A stretch of 39,882 nucleotides of DNA from a virus. The notes beneath the pieces are model-generated. The model saw only the letters and a list, made by a program, of their open reading frames with translations, had not been told where the DNA came from and made no database searches. Of this stretch, positions 22,379 through 30,310 are shown piece by piece; the stretch's first letter is position 1; each line of letters begins with the position of its first letter. A program made the translations under genes and the position numbers. Location: IMG/VR virus record IMGVR_UViG_3300026479_000023, positions 1-39,882 of that record, one strand, 5' to 3'.

Positions 22379-23290
22379 TTATTCCGAAGGCACAGGTGTA
22401 GGCTGAATAGTGGACACAATTACACCGTCCAGGTATTCAGGATAAAAAAGCACACCAGAGAATACCAGCGTTTCCACGGACGCATTCCCGGTGGTTACGG
22501 CGTGTGTCATTCCGATTAACCCTGTCGCATCCGAGGTCAGCCCGAATGATGCGGCTAAATCTCCAGACGTTGCCGGAACATATGCTCCTCGGATATTTTC
22601 CTTTGCCGTTGCAATCAGTTTTCCAGCTGGTAATGTCGGAGAAACAACCAGTGTTCCCAGTCCTATGAAATCGCTGATATAAGACATGCCAAACGCAGTC
22701 TGCATTGTAACCTGAGCATTCGCAAGATATGTAGCAACATCATCAGAAGACACAAAGAAAATAGGTGTAGCGTCTTCATCTTCATAGAATTTTTTTACCG
22801 CGCCCCACGCTGCAGATAATGCGGCCTGCAGGCCAACACCTTTTGCAGTCCCGGTGCCTGTTGACAAAAGACTATAAAACTCCTTTTTTATTTCCTTCTG
22901 GATACCAGAAATCAGTTTTTCATCAGTCTTATTAATCGCAAGTTCTCTTCCACTTCTCTGAATAGCCTCCGCTGTGGTCTGTTTTCTGAATTTCTTTAAT
23001 GTAAGTTCGAGAGTTTTTGCTAACTTCTGCTGGATTTTAGTAAGTGCAATCTCTTCACCTTCCGCAACCTGTGCCGGTGTATTAACCCGTGTCATCTTGT
23101 ACATTTTAATAGTAGTGCCTTCGCTCATTGCATCAAGGTCTACAATTCCAAGAAGGTTCTGCAACTCTGTTATATTGGTGCTTAACCTACTGGCAAAATC
23201 TACGGATATTGCTGGTTCTAAGTCTGTAGTCGTAATCGTATTTTCTGGCGCTGCAAACAATTGTAACCTCAAATACTCTTTATTTTTCAT
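22379..23290 (-). CDS. Major capsid protein, HK97 fold
   Basis: 303 residues with TGGAGG upstream. The sequence SVDFASRLSTNITELQNLLGIVD, RQTTAEAIQRSGRELAINKTDEKL, PIFFVSSDDVATYLANAQ and FGLTSDATGLIGMTHA is typical of SPP1/HK97-like major capsid proteins of Clostridia phages. It begins MKNKEYLRLQLFAAPE, a leader almost identical to that of the scaffold and resembling the Prp-cleaved N-terminus of L27. It forms the icosahedral shell. Confidence 0.95.
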   Translation of the reverse strand: MKNKEYLRLQLFAAPENTITTTDLEPAISVDFASRLSTNITELQNLLGIVDLDAMSEGTTIKMYKMTRVNTPAQVAEGEEIALTKIQQKLAKTLELTLKKFRKQTTAEAIQRSGRELAINKTDEKLISGIQKEIKKEFYSLLSTGTGTAKGVGLQAALSAAWGAVKKFYEDEDATPIFFVSSDDVATYLANAQVTMQTAFGMSYISDFIGLGTLVVSPTLPAGKLIATAKENIRGAYVPATSGDLAASFGLTSDATGLIGMTHAVTTGNASVETLVFSGVLFYPEYLDGVIVSTIQPTPVPSE

Positions 23291-23302
23291 TTTCTACCTC
23301 CA

Positions 23303-23905
23303 TCACTTAAATAATTCCATGTTCTCTCTAATGAGCCTTTGTCTTTCAGACCGGTCTTTAACAGCCATTATCTGTTCCTTTGTCACTCCAGAGGGTGCAC
23401 CGGTCTTAGGGATATTTCCTTTCAGTGCATTTGCCACAGCTCTTTTTACTGCCGCTTGAAAAAGTCCCACAAAAGAATCTATCGTAGACTTTGTTTTATC
23501 CGCGTCCTCTGATACAAGCATAGATAACAAATCATCACTCACATTGATTTCTTTGTCTGCGAGCATTGTCCTAGCTGTCTTGGTCATTTCTGTAAGGCTC
23601 TGTTGTTTCATCAAAGTCTCAAGCTGTCTTTTCATTTCGTCCCGCTCATGTTCCGCACGTTCCTGCGCATTCATCTCCGCGAGTTTCTTCGCCTCTGTAA
23701 GCTCTTTCTCTTTCTTTTCCTGCCATTCCGCAAACTTTTTATTGATGAGCTTATTCAGATCTTCATCTGTATATTTTGCTTCAGGCTTCGTCTCTTCTTT
23801 TTTGTCTTCAGGTTTCGGGTCTGCGGGAGCCGGGTCTGTCGGTATAGTTTCTGACGGCGCCGGGTCTGCAAACATCTGCAATAATAAATATTCCTTGTTT
23901 TTCAT
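23303..23905 (-). CDS. Capsid scaffold protein (DUF4355)
   Basis: 200 residues. Pro/Glu-rich N-terminal segment (residues 15-45), then a long charged helix (KYTDEDLNKLINKKFAEWQEKKEKELTEAKKLAEM), and a C-terminal helical domain (IMAVKDRSERQRLIRENMELFK) that binds capsid. This is the DUF4355 scaffold of Firmicutes phages. The leader MKNKEYLLLQMFAD carries the Prp motif. Located just before the capsid gene, with CGGAGG upstream. Confidence 0.93.
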   Translation of the reverse strand: MKNKEYLLLQMFADPAPSETIPTDPAPADPKPEDKKEETKPEAKYTDEDLNKLINKKFAEWQEKKEKELTEAKKLAEMNAQERAEHERDEMKRQLETLMKQQSLTEMTKTARTMLADKEINVSDDLLSMLVSEDADKTKSTIDSFVGLFQAAVKRAVANALKGNIPKTGAPSGVTKEQIMAVKDRSERQRLIRENMELFK

Positions 23906-23933
23906 ATCTCTTACCTCCGTAATTTTAAGTCAT

Positions 23934-24009
23934 CACGCCTGACTATTTCCGTAGCTTATAGCGTCCACGCCTGGCTGTAAACCGTAGCTTTTAGTGCCTT
24001 CCACGCCTG
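23934..24009 (-). repeat. Imperfect tandem repeats between protease and scaffold genes
   Basis: CACGCCTG occurs at 23934, 23966 and 24002. The first two copies are followed by similar CCGTAGCTTnTAG tracts, giving units of 32 and 36 bp. No frame is open across it. The gap is otherwise empty. Confidence 0.65.
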
Positions 24010-24014
24010 GGCAA

Positions 24015-24308
24015 TCATCCTATTGTTACATTTTCCGGGTACTGGTTCGCAATCATACAAATACCAATAAAAAAAGAATCCATCAGTTTTTTAGATACCT
24101 CTGACAGATTCTTGAATCTCATATCCGCTATGCCATCGCTAAACGAATAGGATATATCATCCTTTGTAAGCCATTCAATTGACCTTATAAGCGTCTGCGC
24201 TAGTACAGACACCGCCGCACACACAATATCTTTTCCTTCCTCCGCATACTGTGCGTGCCCTGTAATAGTAATCCTTTCCTCATTGATTTTAACAACAATC
24301 AACCGCAT
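24015..24308 (-). CDS. prp: Prp family cysteine protease (L27-processing type)
   Basis: 97 residues from the ATG at 24308 with GAAAGGATGG upstream (longer starts to 24383 possible). The motif GHAQYAEEGKDIVCAAVS near residues 15-32 contains the catalytic His and Cys of the Prp family, which cleaves the N-terminal extension of ribosomal protein L27 in Firmicutes. In phages such as 80alpha the host Prp cuts capsid and scaffold proteins. Here the phage carries its own gene next to the scaffold, capsid and tail-tube genes, all of which bear the cleavage motif. Confidence 0.92.
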   Translation of the reverse strand: MRLIVVKINEERITITGHAQYAEEGKDIVCAAVSVLAQTLIRSIEWLTKDDISYSFSDGIADMRFKNLSEVSKKLMDSFFIGICMIANQYPENVTIG

Positions 24309-24412
24309 CCATCCTTTCATCCAGCGTTCCCTGCTGGTGGGAGATAATGGGACCACCGCCTTTCTATTCATCTTCCTTTCCAATTGACACAGCTATGAGC
24401 TTCAGCACTTTA

Positions 24413-24670
24413 TCACCTCCTTAACAATTCTGCGGTCCTGTCTATGTCAATAGCCCCTGTGCATCGCATAATCACCTGTTTCCCGTCCAAAATTATTACA
24501 GCCGGCAATTTATCAATACCATATTTTTCGGCCGTAAATGGGTCGTTCTGCGCATTTATACGGCATATATACTCTGCTCCCACTTCATCCTCCAAAGGGA
24601 TAATAAATACATCATCATAAAAGTGGCATGGCGGACACCAAGGAGCATGGAAAAATAACAATTTTTTCAT
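24413..24670 (-). CDS. Thioredoxin-like protein with CPPC active site
   Basis: 85 residues with GGGAG upstream. The FHAPWCPPCHFYDDVF segment has the thioredoxin active site with CPPC in place of CGPC. YGIDKLPAVIILDGKQVIM holds the cis-Pro. It is shorter than thioredoxin (about 105), lacking the first strand, like many phage glutaredoxin/thioredoxin proteins. It may supply reducing power to ribonucleotide reductase or fold disulphides. Its location inside the head module between protease and MuF genes is unusual. Confidence 0.9.
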   Translation of the reverse strand: MKKLLFFHAPWCPPCHFYDDVFIIPLEDEVGAEYICRINAQNDPFTAEKYGIDKLPAVIILDGKQVIMRCTGAIDIDRTAELLRR

Positions 24671-24688
24671 AGTTCTTATCTCCCATTA

Positions 24689-25666
24689 CTATTTTTGACG
24701 TGCCATTGCATCTTTTATACTCTGTGCCCGCTCCGTATTAGATTTATGCCTATTTTCATAATCATTCATCCATTTATCCCAGTCATCCACCTCTATAGTG
24801 AATGTGCACCGGCACCAGGCGTGGAACGGTGGGAAATTCACTCCGGGTGAACGGTCCTTGATATCGCAAACCTGTCTTGCCGCCCCCCGGCATATCCTGC
24901 ATACCTTGCCATCCCCTACGGTGGAAATTTTATATTTTTCAAAATCCTCCACAAATGGCCGTATACTGGCCTCGGCCATAACATAAGTCCCTTCTGTGTA
25001 AATGAGGCGGTACATGTCATTGCGGCATACATTATTAAAACGCAGCTTCATCTGGCGCGCAATCCGGTCATAAGAATCGCCGCGCGCAAAAGCCTGTGCA
25101 ATATCAGTATTCAGGTAATCTGATAGTTTGTCCGTGTTCTTCCAGATGCGCCGGCTAAAATCCGCTCCTGCAGTCCATGATTGATTAACAATGGCTTTAA
25201 CCAGTTCTGAATTTTCTGCATAAAATTTTTTCCCGAATCCCATAACTTCCGCTGCGGCACTTGCCCCTCTTGCGGCTTGTGTCCGCAAATGAGCATCTAA
25301 TTGTTTAATATTCACAGCACCAATTTCCAATTGTTGTATTCTGATTGATGTCTGCAGCCCTTCCAAGCGGTTTAGTTTATATATGGACTCTCTTACAGGG
25401 AGCAAATGTTTGTACTGTGGGTATTTCCTTCCAAATTCATCCATCTGCTCTATTAAGAGGCGCTTATCGGTATCAGATAGGGATTCCATAAGCGTGCGAT
25501 ATTGAATGACATTGTTCTCGCCATACTGTTGATAATATACAGCAATCTGTTTTTCCAATTTCCGATATTCCGAATCATAAAAGGACGAAAGCCTTTTTTT
25601 AAGTTTGGCTTCGTCTCTCTCCATCTGACTATTTAATCGCTGTTGCCTCTTCTGCCAATACCCCAT
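24689..25666 (-). CDS. Minor head protein, MuF / SPP1 gp7 family
   Basis: 325 residues. A long helical N-terminus is followed by the MuF domain at 180-290: AFARGDSYDRIARQM, YRLIYTEGTYVMAEASI, VCRICRGAARQV and FPPFHAWCRCTFTI with conserved Cys and His. The family binds the portal and is packaged in the head. It overlaps the portal gene end by 38 nt, as in SPP1-like modules. No C-terminal toxin domain is fused. Confidence 0.93.
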   Translation of the reverse strand: MGYWQKRQQRLNSQMERDEAKLKKRLSSFYDSEYRKLEKQIAVYYQQYGENNVIQYRTLMESLSDTDKRLLIEQMDEFGRKYPQYKHLLPVRESIYKLNRLEGLQTSIRIQQLEIGAVNIKQLDAHLRTQAARGASAAAEVMGFGKKFYAENSELVKAIVNQSWTAGADFSRRIWKNTDKLSDYLNTDIAQAFARGDSYDRIARQMKLRFNNVCRNDMYRLIYTEGTYVMAEASIRPFVEDFEKYKISTVGDGKVCRICRGAARQVCDIKDRSPGVNFPPFHAWCRCTFTIEVDDWDKWMNDYENRHKSNTERAQSIKDAMARQK

Positions 25667-26972
25667 CTTCTACCACCGTCCTATTTGTCGGGTAATCTGT
25701 TTTATACCCTGTTGCATCCTGTTCCTTCTCTATACGTTCAATTTCGTTCTTTGCGCTGTCTACAACAGAAAGAACTGAAAGCTGTGTTTCGCGACTCGTA
25801 ACACCGGATAAATTCCCGGCAATTTGGCTCTCTTCAAGAATATTAGCCGGAATATTTTGTGTAAATTTATAACGAATGCCTACCCACGCATCTTTTTTCA
25901 CATCTGACAAGGGGTTACTAAAAATCAATCGGTATCTCCTGTTCATTCCAGAAGTAAACTTTCGTTCCTTTGTCTTCGCAAGATTACTCATGGCTTGCAA
26001 TTTATATTTTAATGCTATACCTGAACTTGCCCCAAAGCTTTCGTCTGATATATTGGCCACCATAGAAATCTGGTATATAAGGCGTTCCAGCCTGTCAATC
26101 AAATGCTCTTGCGTTGTATCTCCATTGGGTTTTTCCAAGAACTTAACTACAAGATTCGGCGTATCATCACCAGGAAAATTAATAATACGGTTTTCTCGTA
26201 AAGATTTTATATCTTCTTCGTCCATATCTGCTCCCAGCACAATCATATAAGCATCCGCGAAGTAATCAACATCATTCGCTTTTTCTGACAATGCTTTATT
26301 ATAGGCGTTTATCATTGGGAGGACACCTTCAAATATTCCGATGCGTTCTTCATTTTCTACGTATTCTGTTGCTGGAACACCGTCAAATCCGTGAAGCTTA
26401 GGCTCGTCCACCCATTTGTAAGAACCGTTATGAATAAAGTGCTGCACAATTCGTCCATCAGACCAGCTACCGTGTTCCACATTGTCAGCATCTAAATAAT
26501 GCCTGACAAAATATAACGGCCTCTCCAAAATAGAATCATCATAGATCATGAACGCCTGCATAGGTGACAGATATGTAATTCCTATATTCCCAATTTCATC
26601 CACATAATACATTTCATAACCGCTACCGTAAATGCTACATGTTTTTGCCAACTCTGCATTATTATCGTCCTGGTCATTATACTGATCCAAATACTCCAAA
26701 TACGCCGCCACTGCTGGCTCATCATGTGTCTCCTTGATGGGTACTCCAATAAAAAAACCATTCATGGTATCAGTAATGTATTTCGCAAAGTTTACTGCAA
26801 TACGGTTATCTGGCTTATATTCAGGCTTAGCAGCGTTATGGAGTATATCATAATCATTTTCATATGCGTCATGAAGTTTTTGATAACGTTTAGATATCTC
26901 CTGCTTATGCTTCGTCATGTATTTTCCCAGAAGCTCCGGCGTCATTGGCGTCCCCGATGGTATTTTAAACAT
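25629..26972 (-). CDS. Portal protein (SPP1 gp6-like)
   Basis: 447 residues, AGGAGG 8 nt upstream. N-terminal KYMTKHKQEISKRYQKLHDAYENDYDIL, PDNRIAVNFAKYITDTMNGFFIG and the later GIALKYKLQAMSNLAKTKERKF are typical of the gp6/Phage_prot_Gp6 portal family. Twelve copies form the DNA channel at one vertex. It lies between large terminase and MuF genes, the canonical order. Confidence 0.95.
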   Translation of the reverse strand: MFKIPSGTPMTPELLGKYMTKHKQEISKRYQKLHDAYENDYDILHNAAKPEYKPDNRIAVNFAKYITDTMNGFFIGVPIKETHDEPAVAAYLEYLDQYNDQDDNNAELAKTCSIYGSGYEMYYVDEIGNIGITYLSPMQAFMIYDDSILERPLYFVRHYLDADNVEHGSWSDGRIVQHFIHNGSYKWVDEPKLHGFDGVPATEYVENEERIGIFEGVLPMINAYNKALSEKANDVDYFADAYMIVLGADMDEEDIKSLRENRIINFPGDDTPNLVVKFLEKPNGDTTQEHLIDRLERLIYQISMVANISDESFGASSGIALKYKLQAMSNLAKTKERKFTSGMNRRYRLIFSNPLSDVKKDAWVGIRYKFTQNIPANILEESQIAGNLSGVTSRETQLSVLSVVDSAKNEIERIEKEQDATGYKTDYPTNRTVVEDGVLAEEATAIK

Positions 26973-26973
26973 T

Positions 26974-28245
26974 TTATATACCTCCTGTTACCTTCTTATA
27001 TTTTGGACGTGTACTTATCTTCCTTAAAAGGCTGGCTGCACTGTCTGGGCTGTCATCATGATCAGCAAACTCATTATAGTCAAGCACTTCATTTATGTAT
27101 TCTGGATCTGTATCTTCTAGCCATATGATGTTTTTCCACTCTTTCCGTAGGTATGTTGATATCTTTACAAATTTATTCATGCTTTCGTGGTACCCGGCTA
27201 CAGGCAGCCCCATACTGCGAATTTCTTTTTTTAGATATCCTTTGTCTGCGTTGTCCTCGCAGTAAATGGTTCCTGCACGGAATTTTTCATGGATTTGCGC
27301 TATCTGCGTCAAACAGTCATCCACATGCCTCTCCCAGCGCTTCCCAAGACCAATGACAGAACCGTCTTTATGCCTCTTGAAAATAGTGAATGCAGTTCCA
27401 TCGCTCCCATTGTAACCAGCGTCAATGTGGGCCATTCCATCATAGATAAGGCTTTCCTCATTTGTGAATTTCGGTTCCTTGAACATAGCATCTTTATCGG
27501 CTATATGTTTTAACTCATAATTTGCAGCGAATAAGCTGTCCGACATACTTTGACGCAAGCTTTCCAGTTTGCTCCTGCCAATAAGGCCCGTGGAATAGCA
27601 ATCATACCGTTTTACGTTTGGCATTATGGAAATTGCATCTTCTTTGTGCCAAGGTGTCCCGGTATTGATAAACCTTCCACCACGATTACAGATATTTTGC
27701 AGCTCCATGAATTGTATTTTTGTCTTTTCTCGTTCGGCTCGGCTAATTCTATCCTTTAAATTAACGATATCATCAGTCACCACAATATCAGCATGTTTAC
27801 CCGTTATAGATGTCCCAATACCCAGCCCGATCACCTGAGATACGCCTTTAGCGGATACACAAAGGTTCGTATGGATTTCTGCGCCTGTTTCTTTTAACAG
27901 GTAAATATAACAGCCATACAGCGCATATGCAATCATCTGCATAATGTCAGATTTTAAAATTTTTTCGGCCTGTGTCATGACTTCTATCACGTCCGTGTCA
28001 GTCTTTCTGAAAAAAATAACATTTTCATTAGGGCAGACAACTGTGTGAATTGCAAGAAATAAAGAGAGATCCGTGGTTTTATATGAGCCACGGTGGGCAA
28101 GGAGCGTTTGGTCAGTCTTGGACAGCAAAAATGACCGAAGCCAATCGTTATGCAGCTCGGTCAAATCCTTAAATCCAACTATATGTCCTATCTTGTAAGG
28201 GATATCCCTAACCAGTTCTAGGGCCTGTTCATAACTTAGTCCCAA
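26974..28245 (-). CDS. terL: Terminase large subunit
   Basis: 423 residues from a TTG inside the small-subunit gene (GGAG 7 nt upstream). The ATPase has a Walker A-like HRGSYKTT near residue 50 and Walker B IVVTDDIVNL around 155. The nuclease half has HIDAGYNGSDGTA around 275 and CEDNADKGYLKKEI near 330, with conserved acidic residues. It packages DNA into the procapsid and cuts concatemers. Overlap by 17 nt with the small subunit suggests coupling. Confidence 0.96.
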   Translation of the reverse strand: MGLSYEQALELVRDIPYKIGHIVGFKDLTELHNDWLRSFLLSKTDQTLLAHRGSYKTTDLSLFLAIHTVVCPNENVIFFRKTDTDVIEVMTQAEKILKSDIMQMIAYALYGCYIYLLKETGAEIHTNLCVSAKGVSQVIGLGIGTSITGKHADIVVTDDIVNLKDRISRAEREKTKIQFMELQNICNRGGRFINTGTPWHKEDAISIMPNVKRYDCYSTGLIGRSKLESLRQSMSDSLFAANYELKHIADKDAMFKEPKFTNEESLIYDGMAHIDAGYNGSDGTAFTIFKRHKDGSVIGLGKRWERHVDDCLTQIAQIHEKFRAGTIYCEDNADKGYLKKEIRSMGLPVAGYHESMNKFVKISTYLRKEWKNIIWLEDTDPEYINEVLDYNEFADHDDSPDSAASLLRKISTRPKYKKVTGGI

Positions 28246-28735
28246 ATATGTGCTCCAATTCTTGCACCGTTTCTTGCGATGGTGTCACTTTTATATCGAC
28301 CTTGTCATTCCACATGCCCAAATGTCTCCCCAGTAGCTCTAAAGCCTTCTCTTTATCATTCAGTTTTATCTCAATTCCATTAGCGCCTTCTTTGATACCA
28401 GCGATTGCCCTTACCTGTTCGTCTGTCAGTTCGTCTGTATTCTTAATCCTGACACATCCGACTTCTACCTCTGCATAGTCTGTAGCCCTTGCAAACGCAA
28501 TGGCTGCCAATTCCCGGACTACTCTATCCTGAGTTACTTCTGTTCTCTCCTGCCGTTCCTCTGTGCGTTCTTGAATATAGGCCGAAACCTTAACATTTCT
28601 TAACAGTCTGGCACCTGCAGCCGCCGCTGTCTCATCCTTCCTGCAATTCTTATAAGCTGCTTTGTAAGCCCTCGTGGCATTCAGATCCACAAGGTATTCA
28701 TCGGCAAATATTTTCTGTCGTTCTGTTAATGCCAT
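28229..28735 (-). CDS. terS: Terminase small subunit
   Basis: 168 residues from the ATG at 28735 (GAGGTGA upstream). LTERQKIFADEYLVDLNATRAYKAAY is the typical DNA-binding N-terminus of terminase_2 small subunits, followed by the central oligomerisation helices (VVRELAAIAFARATDYAEV) and a C-terminal segment for TerL (KEKALELLGRHLGMWNDKVDI). It recognises the packaging site, which may be nearby. Confidence 0.95.
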   Translation of the reverse strand: MALTERQKIFADEYLVDLNATRAYKAAYKNCRKDETAAAAGARLLRNVKVSAYIQERTEERQERTEVTQDRVVRELAAIAFARATDYAEVEVGCVRIKNTDELTDEQVRAIAGIKEGANGIEIKLNDKEKALELLGRHLGMWNDKVDIKVTPSQETVQELEHIFGTKL

Positions 28736-28759
28736 TAGACTCACCTCTTTTTGCACATT

Positions 28760-28785
28760 AAAAAGAGACGGCGCTAAACCGTCTC
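28760..28785 (-). terminator. Terminator upstream of the small terminase gene
   Basis: GAGACGG (28765-28771) and CCGTCTC (28779-28785), 7-nt loop, T run on the minus strand. It ends transcripts coming from the tRNA-half region before the terminase operon. Confidence 0.75.
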
Positions 28786-28812
28786 ATAATCCATTACTTA
28801 TATTCTCCCATT

Positions 28813-28850
28813 TTATAAGGCTGCCGCTCTACCTCTGAGCTATATGCCTA
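28813..28850 (-). pseudogene. 5' half of a tRNA (Ile-UAU-like)
   Basis: On the minus strand the tRNA positions are readable: acceptor 5' strand AGGCATA (28849-28843), TA, D stem GCTC/GAGC with loop AGAGGTA, position 26 G, anticodon 5' stem GCAGC (28824-28820) and loop CTTATAA (28819-28813) with anticodon TAT. The expected GCTGC 3' stem, the T arm and the 3' acceptor are absent, and unrelated AT-rich DNA and a terminator follow. It is a remnant, or a decoy-like half, not a functional tRNA. Confidence 0.7.
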
Positions 28851-28857
28851 TAATAAA

Positions 28858-28887
28858 AGCGCCCAGCCAGTTATCTGACCAGACGCT
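28858..28887 (-). terminator. Terminator of the GNAT gene
   Basis: On the minus strand a 13-bp stem with G-U pairs (AGCGTCTGG and CTGGCTGGGCGCT arms) is followed by TTTTATTAT. It lies 14 bp after the GNAT stop codon. Confidence 0.8.
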
Positions 28888-28901
28888 CTCTTATTATGTA
28901 T

Positions 28902-29516
28902 TTAGTTTTTTAGATATCTTAGCATTTGGACTAAATAGCCTCCACTCATAACATCAGTCTCATCTTTATCCAAATTTCTCTTGCCAAAATTCACAAATCC
29001 ATTGCTTGTATAAAAATCAATCAATTGAGGCTTGTCTTCGCATTCCAAGTATACAAACTTCCCTCCGACATCTGTTTGTATACTTTTTACTTTATCACAG
29101 GCAAGCTTCAGCAACTCATCACCTGTGATCAATTTATCGTATCCCTTATTGAAGTTTTTACCTAACTGGGCAATAAGTGGAGCAGACATGATATACCGCT
29201 TCATGGAGACATCCGGTTGCGAAAATTTTGATATTTTCTTTTGCAATGTCTTGCTCATATTTGCTTTGTATATCATGATCACTTTTGTTACCAGTGTAAA
29301 ATATCCTACCAGAACTAAGGTATCCTTATACGATGCAAAGACAAGATGCGTCGCTGCCCAACCCTGTTTCGCAAATACAATTGCCTTATCTCTTATATAA
29401 AATTCGACATCCTTATTTAATGGACACGAAAAATCAGAGAGAATAGCTTTTACTCTATCCTCTCCAATTTCGCTTATCATTTCTGCTAAATTTACTTGTA
29501 CAAAACCAGCTATCAT
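28902..29516 (-). CDS. GNAT-fold acetyltransferase, candidate toxin
   Basis: 204 residues with GGAG upstream, overlapping the 58-residue gene by 4 nt. FSCPLNKDVEFYIRDKAIVF, ATHLVFASYKD, LVLVGYFTLVTKVI and the C-terminal YLECEDKPQLIDFYTSNGFVNF are GNAT motifs B-like and of the type found in acetyltransferases that follow a short antitoxin gene. Toxins of the TacT group acetylate aminoacyl-tRNA; whether this one does is unknown. The pair is bounded by its own terminator and is placed as a moron in the phage. Confidence 0.82.
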   Translation of the reverse strand: MIAGFVQVNLAEMISEIGEDRVKAILSDFSCPLNKDVEFYIRDKAIVFAKQGWAATHLVFASYKDTLVLVGYFTLVTKVIMIYKANMSKTLQKKISKFSQPDVSMKRYIMSAPLIAQLGKNFNKGYDKLITGDELLKLACDKVKSIQTDVGGKFVYLECEDKPQLIDFYTSNGFVNFGKRNLDKDETDVMSGGYLVQMLRYLKN

Positions 29517-29689
29517 GCTTTATCTCCAAATAGTTCTCTTATTTTTTCTCCGGAGATTTCTTTGAAGCTTCGGCTCAATTGTACATCCTTGCCTCGCCTT
29601 CCGCTAGCGTTCTCAATTGCTGACGCAAAAGTACGACAAAGTTTATTGTCTCTAATGTTTACGTCCTTAATAATGCTTTTTGTCGCCAT
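29513..29689 (-). CDS. Candidate antitoxin partner of the GNAT protein
   Basis: 58 residues from the ATG at 29689 (GGGAGATGGGG upstream); an in-frame start further up is less likely. MATKSIIKDVNIRDNKLCRTF, then a helix AIENASGRRG and a C-terminal EISGEKIRELFG. Short, charged, directly upstream and translationally coupled to the acetyltransferase, as in GNAT toxin-antitoxin operons. It does not look like a typical ribbon-helix-helix DUF1778 antitoxin, so the assignment rests on context. Confidence 0.65.
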   Translation of the reverse strand: MATKSIIKDVNIRDNKLCRTFASAIENASGRRGKDVQLSRSFKEISGEKIRELFGDKA

Positions 29690-29998
29690 AACCCCATCTC
29701 CCTTGGCATGTGAGAGTGAAAAAAATTGCATGACAAATAAACCTATACCGTCAACCAATGTTATAATTCATATTAAATATCATGCTCTTTATTTACTTTT
29801 AGTTTATCCTCTTATAGTTTATAGTATACTACGGATTTTCGAAATTGCAACCACTTTTCAATTTTATTTGATCTTTTCTAATACTATTTTATGCATTTTG
29901 AGTTACAAAATGATACCTTATAATTAAATAAAACACCCTACAATAAATTGGCATAGAGTGTCTTAATAACTTCCATATTTAAATGATACATATTGCTT

Positions 29999-30240
29999 AC
30001 CCCGGGGGATAATCCCGGAGGTTACACAGCGCTCAGTGCACATTATGCTGTCGTACTCCCTGCCTCTCCGGTGATCCGGCGGCAGATAAGCTAATACACC
30101 GCCGTAACGGTGCTGTTATCCCAGACCTGGGACATACGGTTTAATGACTTTACCGCGGTCATTATATAGCAGTCACGCAACCCACCCCGTACTGCTCTGG
30201 CAACCATAAGTTCCTTTCATTGCCCCAACCCATTTTTTTA
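29999..30240. ncRNA. Highly structured 240-bp element: eight consecutive hairpins (probable non-coding RNA)
   Basis: Inverted repeats follow each other: CCGGG/CCCGG (30002-30018), ACAGC/GCTGT (30026-30051), CTGCC-CCGG/CCGG-GGCAG (30060-30085), CACCG/CGGTG (30097-30112), CCCAG/CTGGG (30120-30131), AATGAC/GTCATT (30143-30163), AGCAGT/ACTGCT (30168-30196) and GGCAA/TTGCC (30199-30224), then T7 on the plus strand. It is GC-rich within an AT-rich gap. Hairpins form on both strands; the T run favours the plus strand. On the minus strand a 38-codon frame with an AAAGGA site (start near 30209) can be read, broken by an in-frame TAG at about 30090. The rest of 29690-30310 holds no gene. Confidence 0.6.
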
Positions 30241-30310
30241 TATACTTCTATGCTTCATATTATAAGTCAATCCCCACAGAATGTCAATCGTTTTATAACA
30301 AATATATCAA

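Noticed and set aside
24689-25666. MuF protein as carrier of a polymorphic toxin
   Set aside because: The C-terminus ends shortly after the MuF domain with a plain charged tail; no toxin domain is appended.
28756-28850. A complete tRNA gene
   Set aside because: The 3' anticodon stem, T arm and 3' acceptor strand are missing. The hairpin at 28765-28785 has a 7-nt loop but poorly fits the T-loop consensus and is followed by a T run, so it is read as a terminator.
29496-29927. 143-codon rightward frame over the antitoxin and the AT-rich gap
   Set aside because: No credible start or ribosome binding site, and it overlaps the well-supported pair on the other strand.
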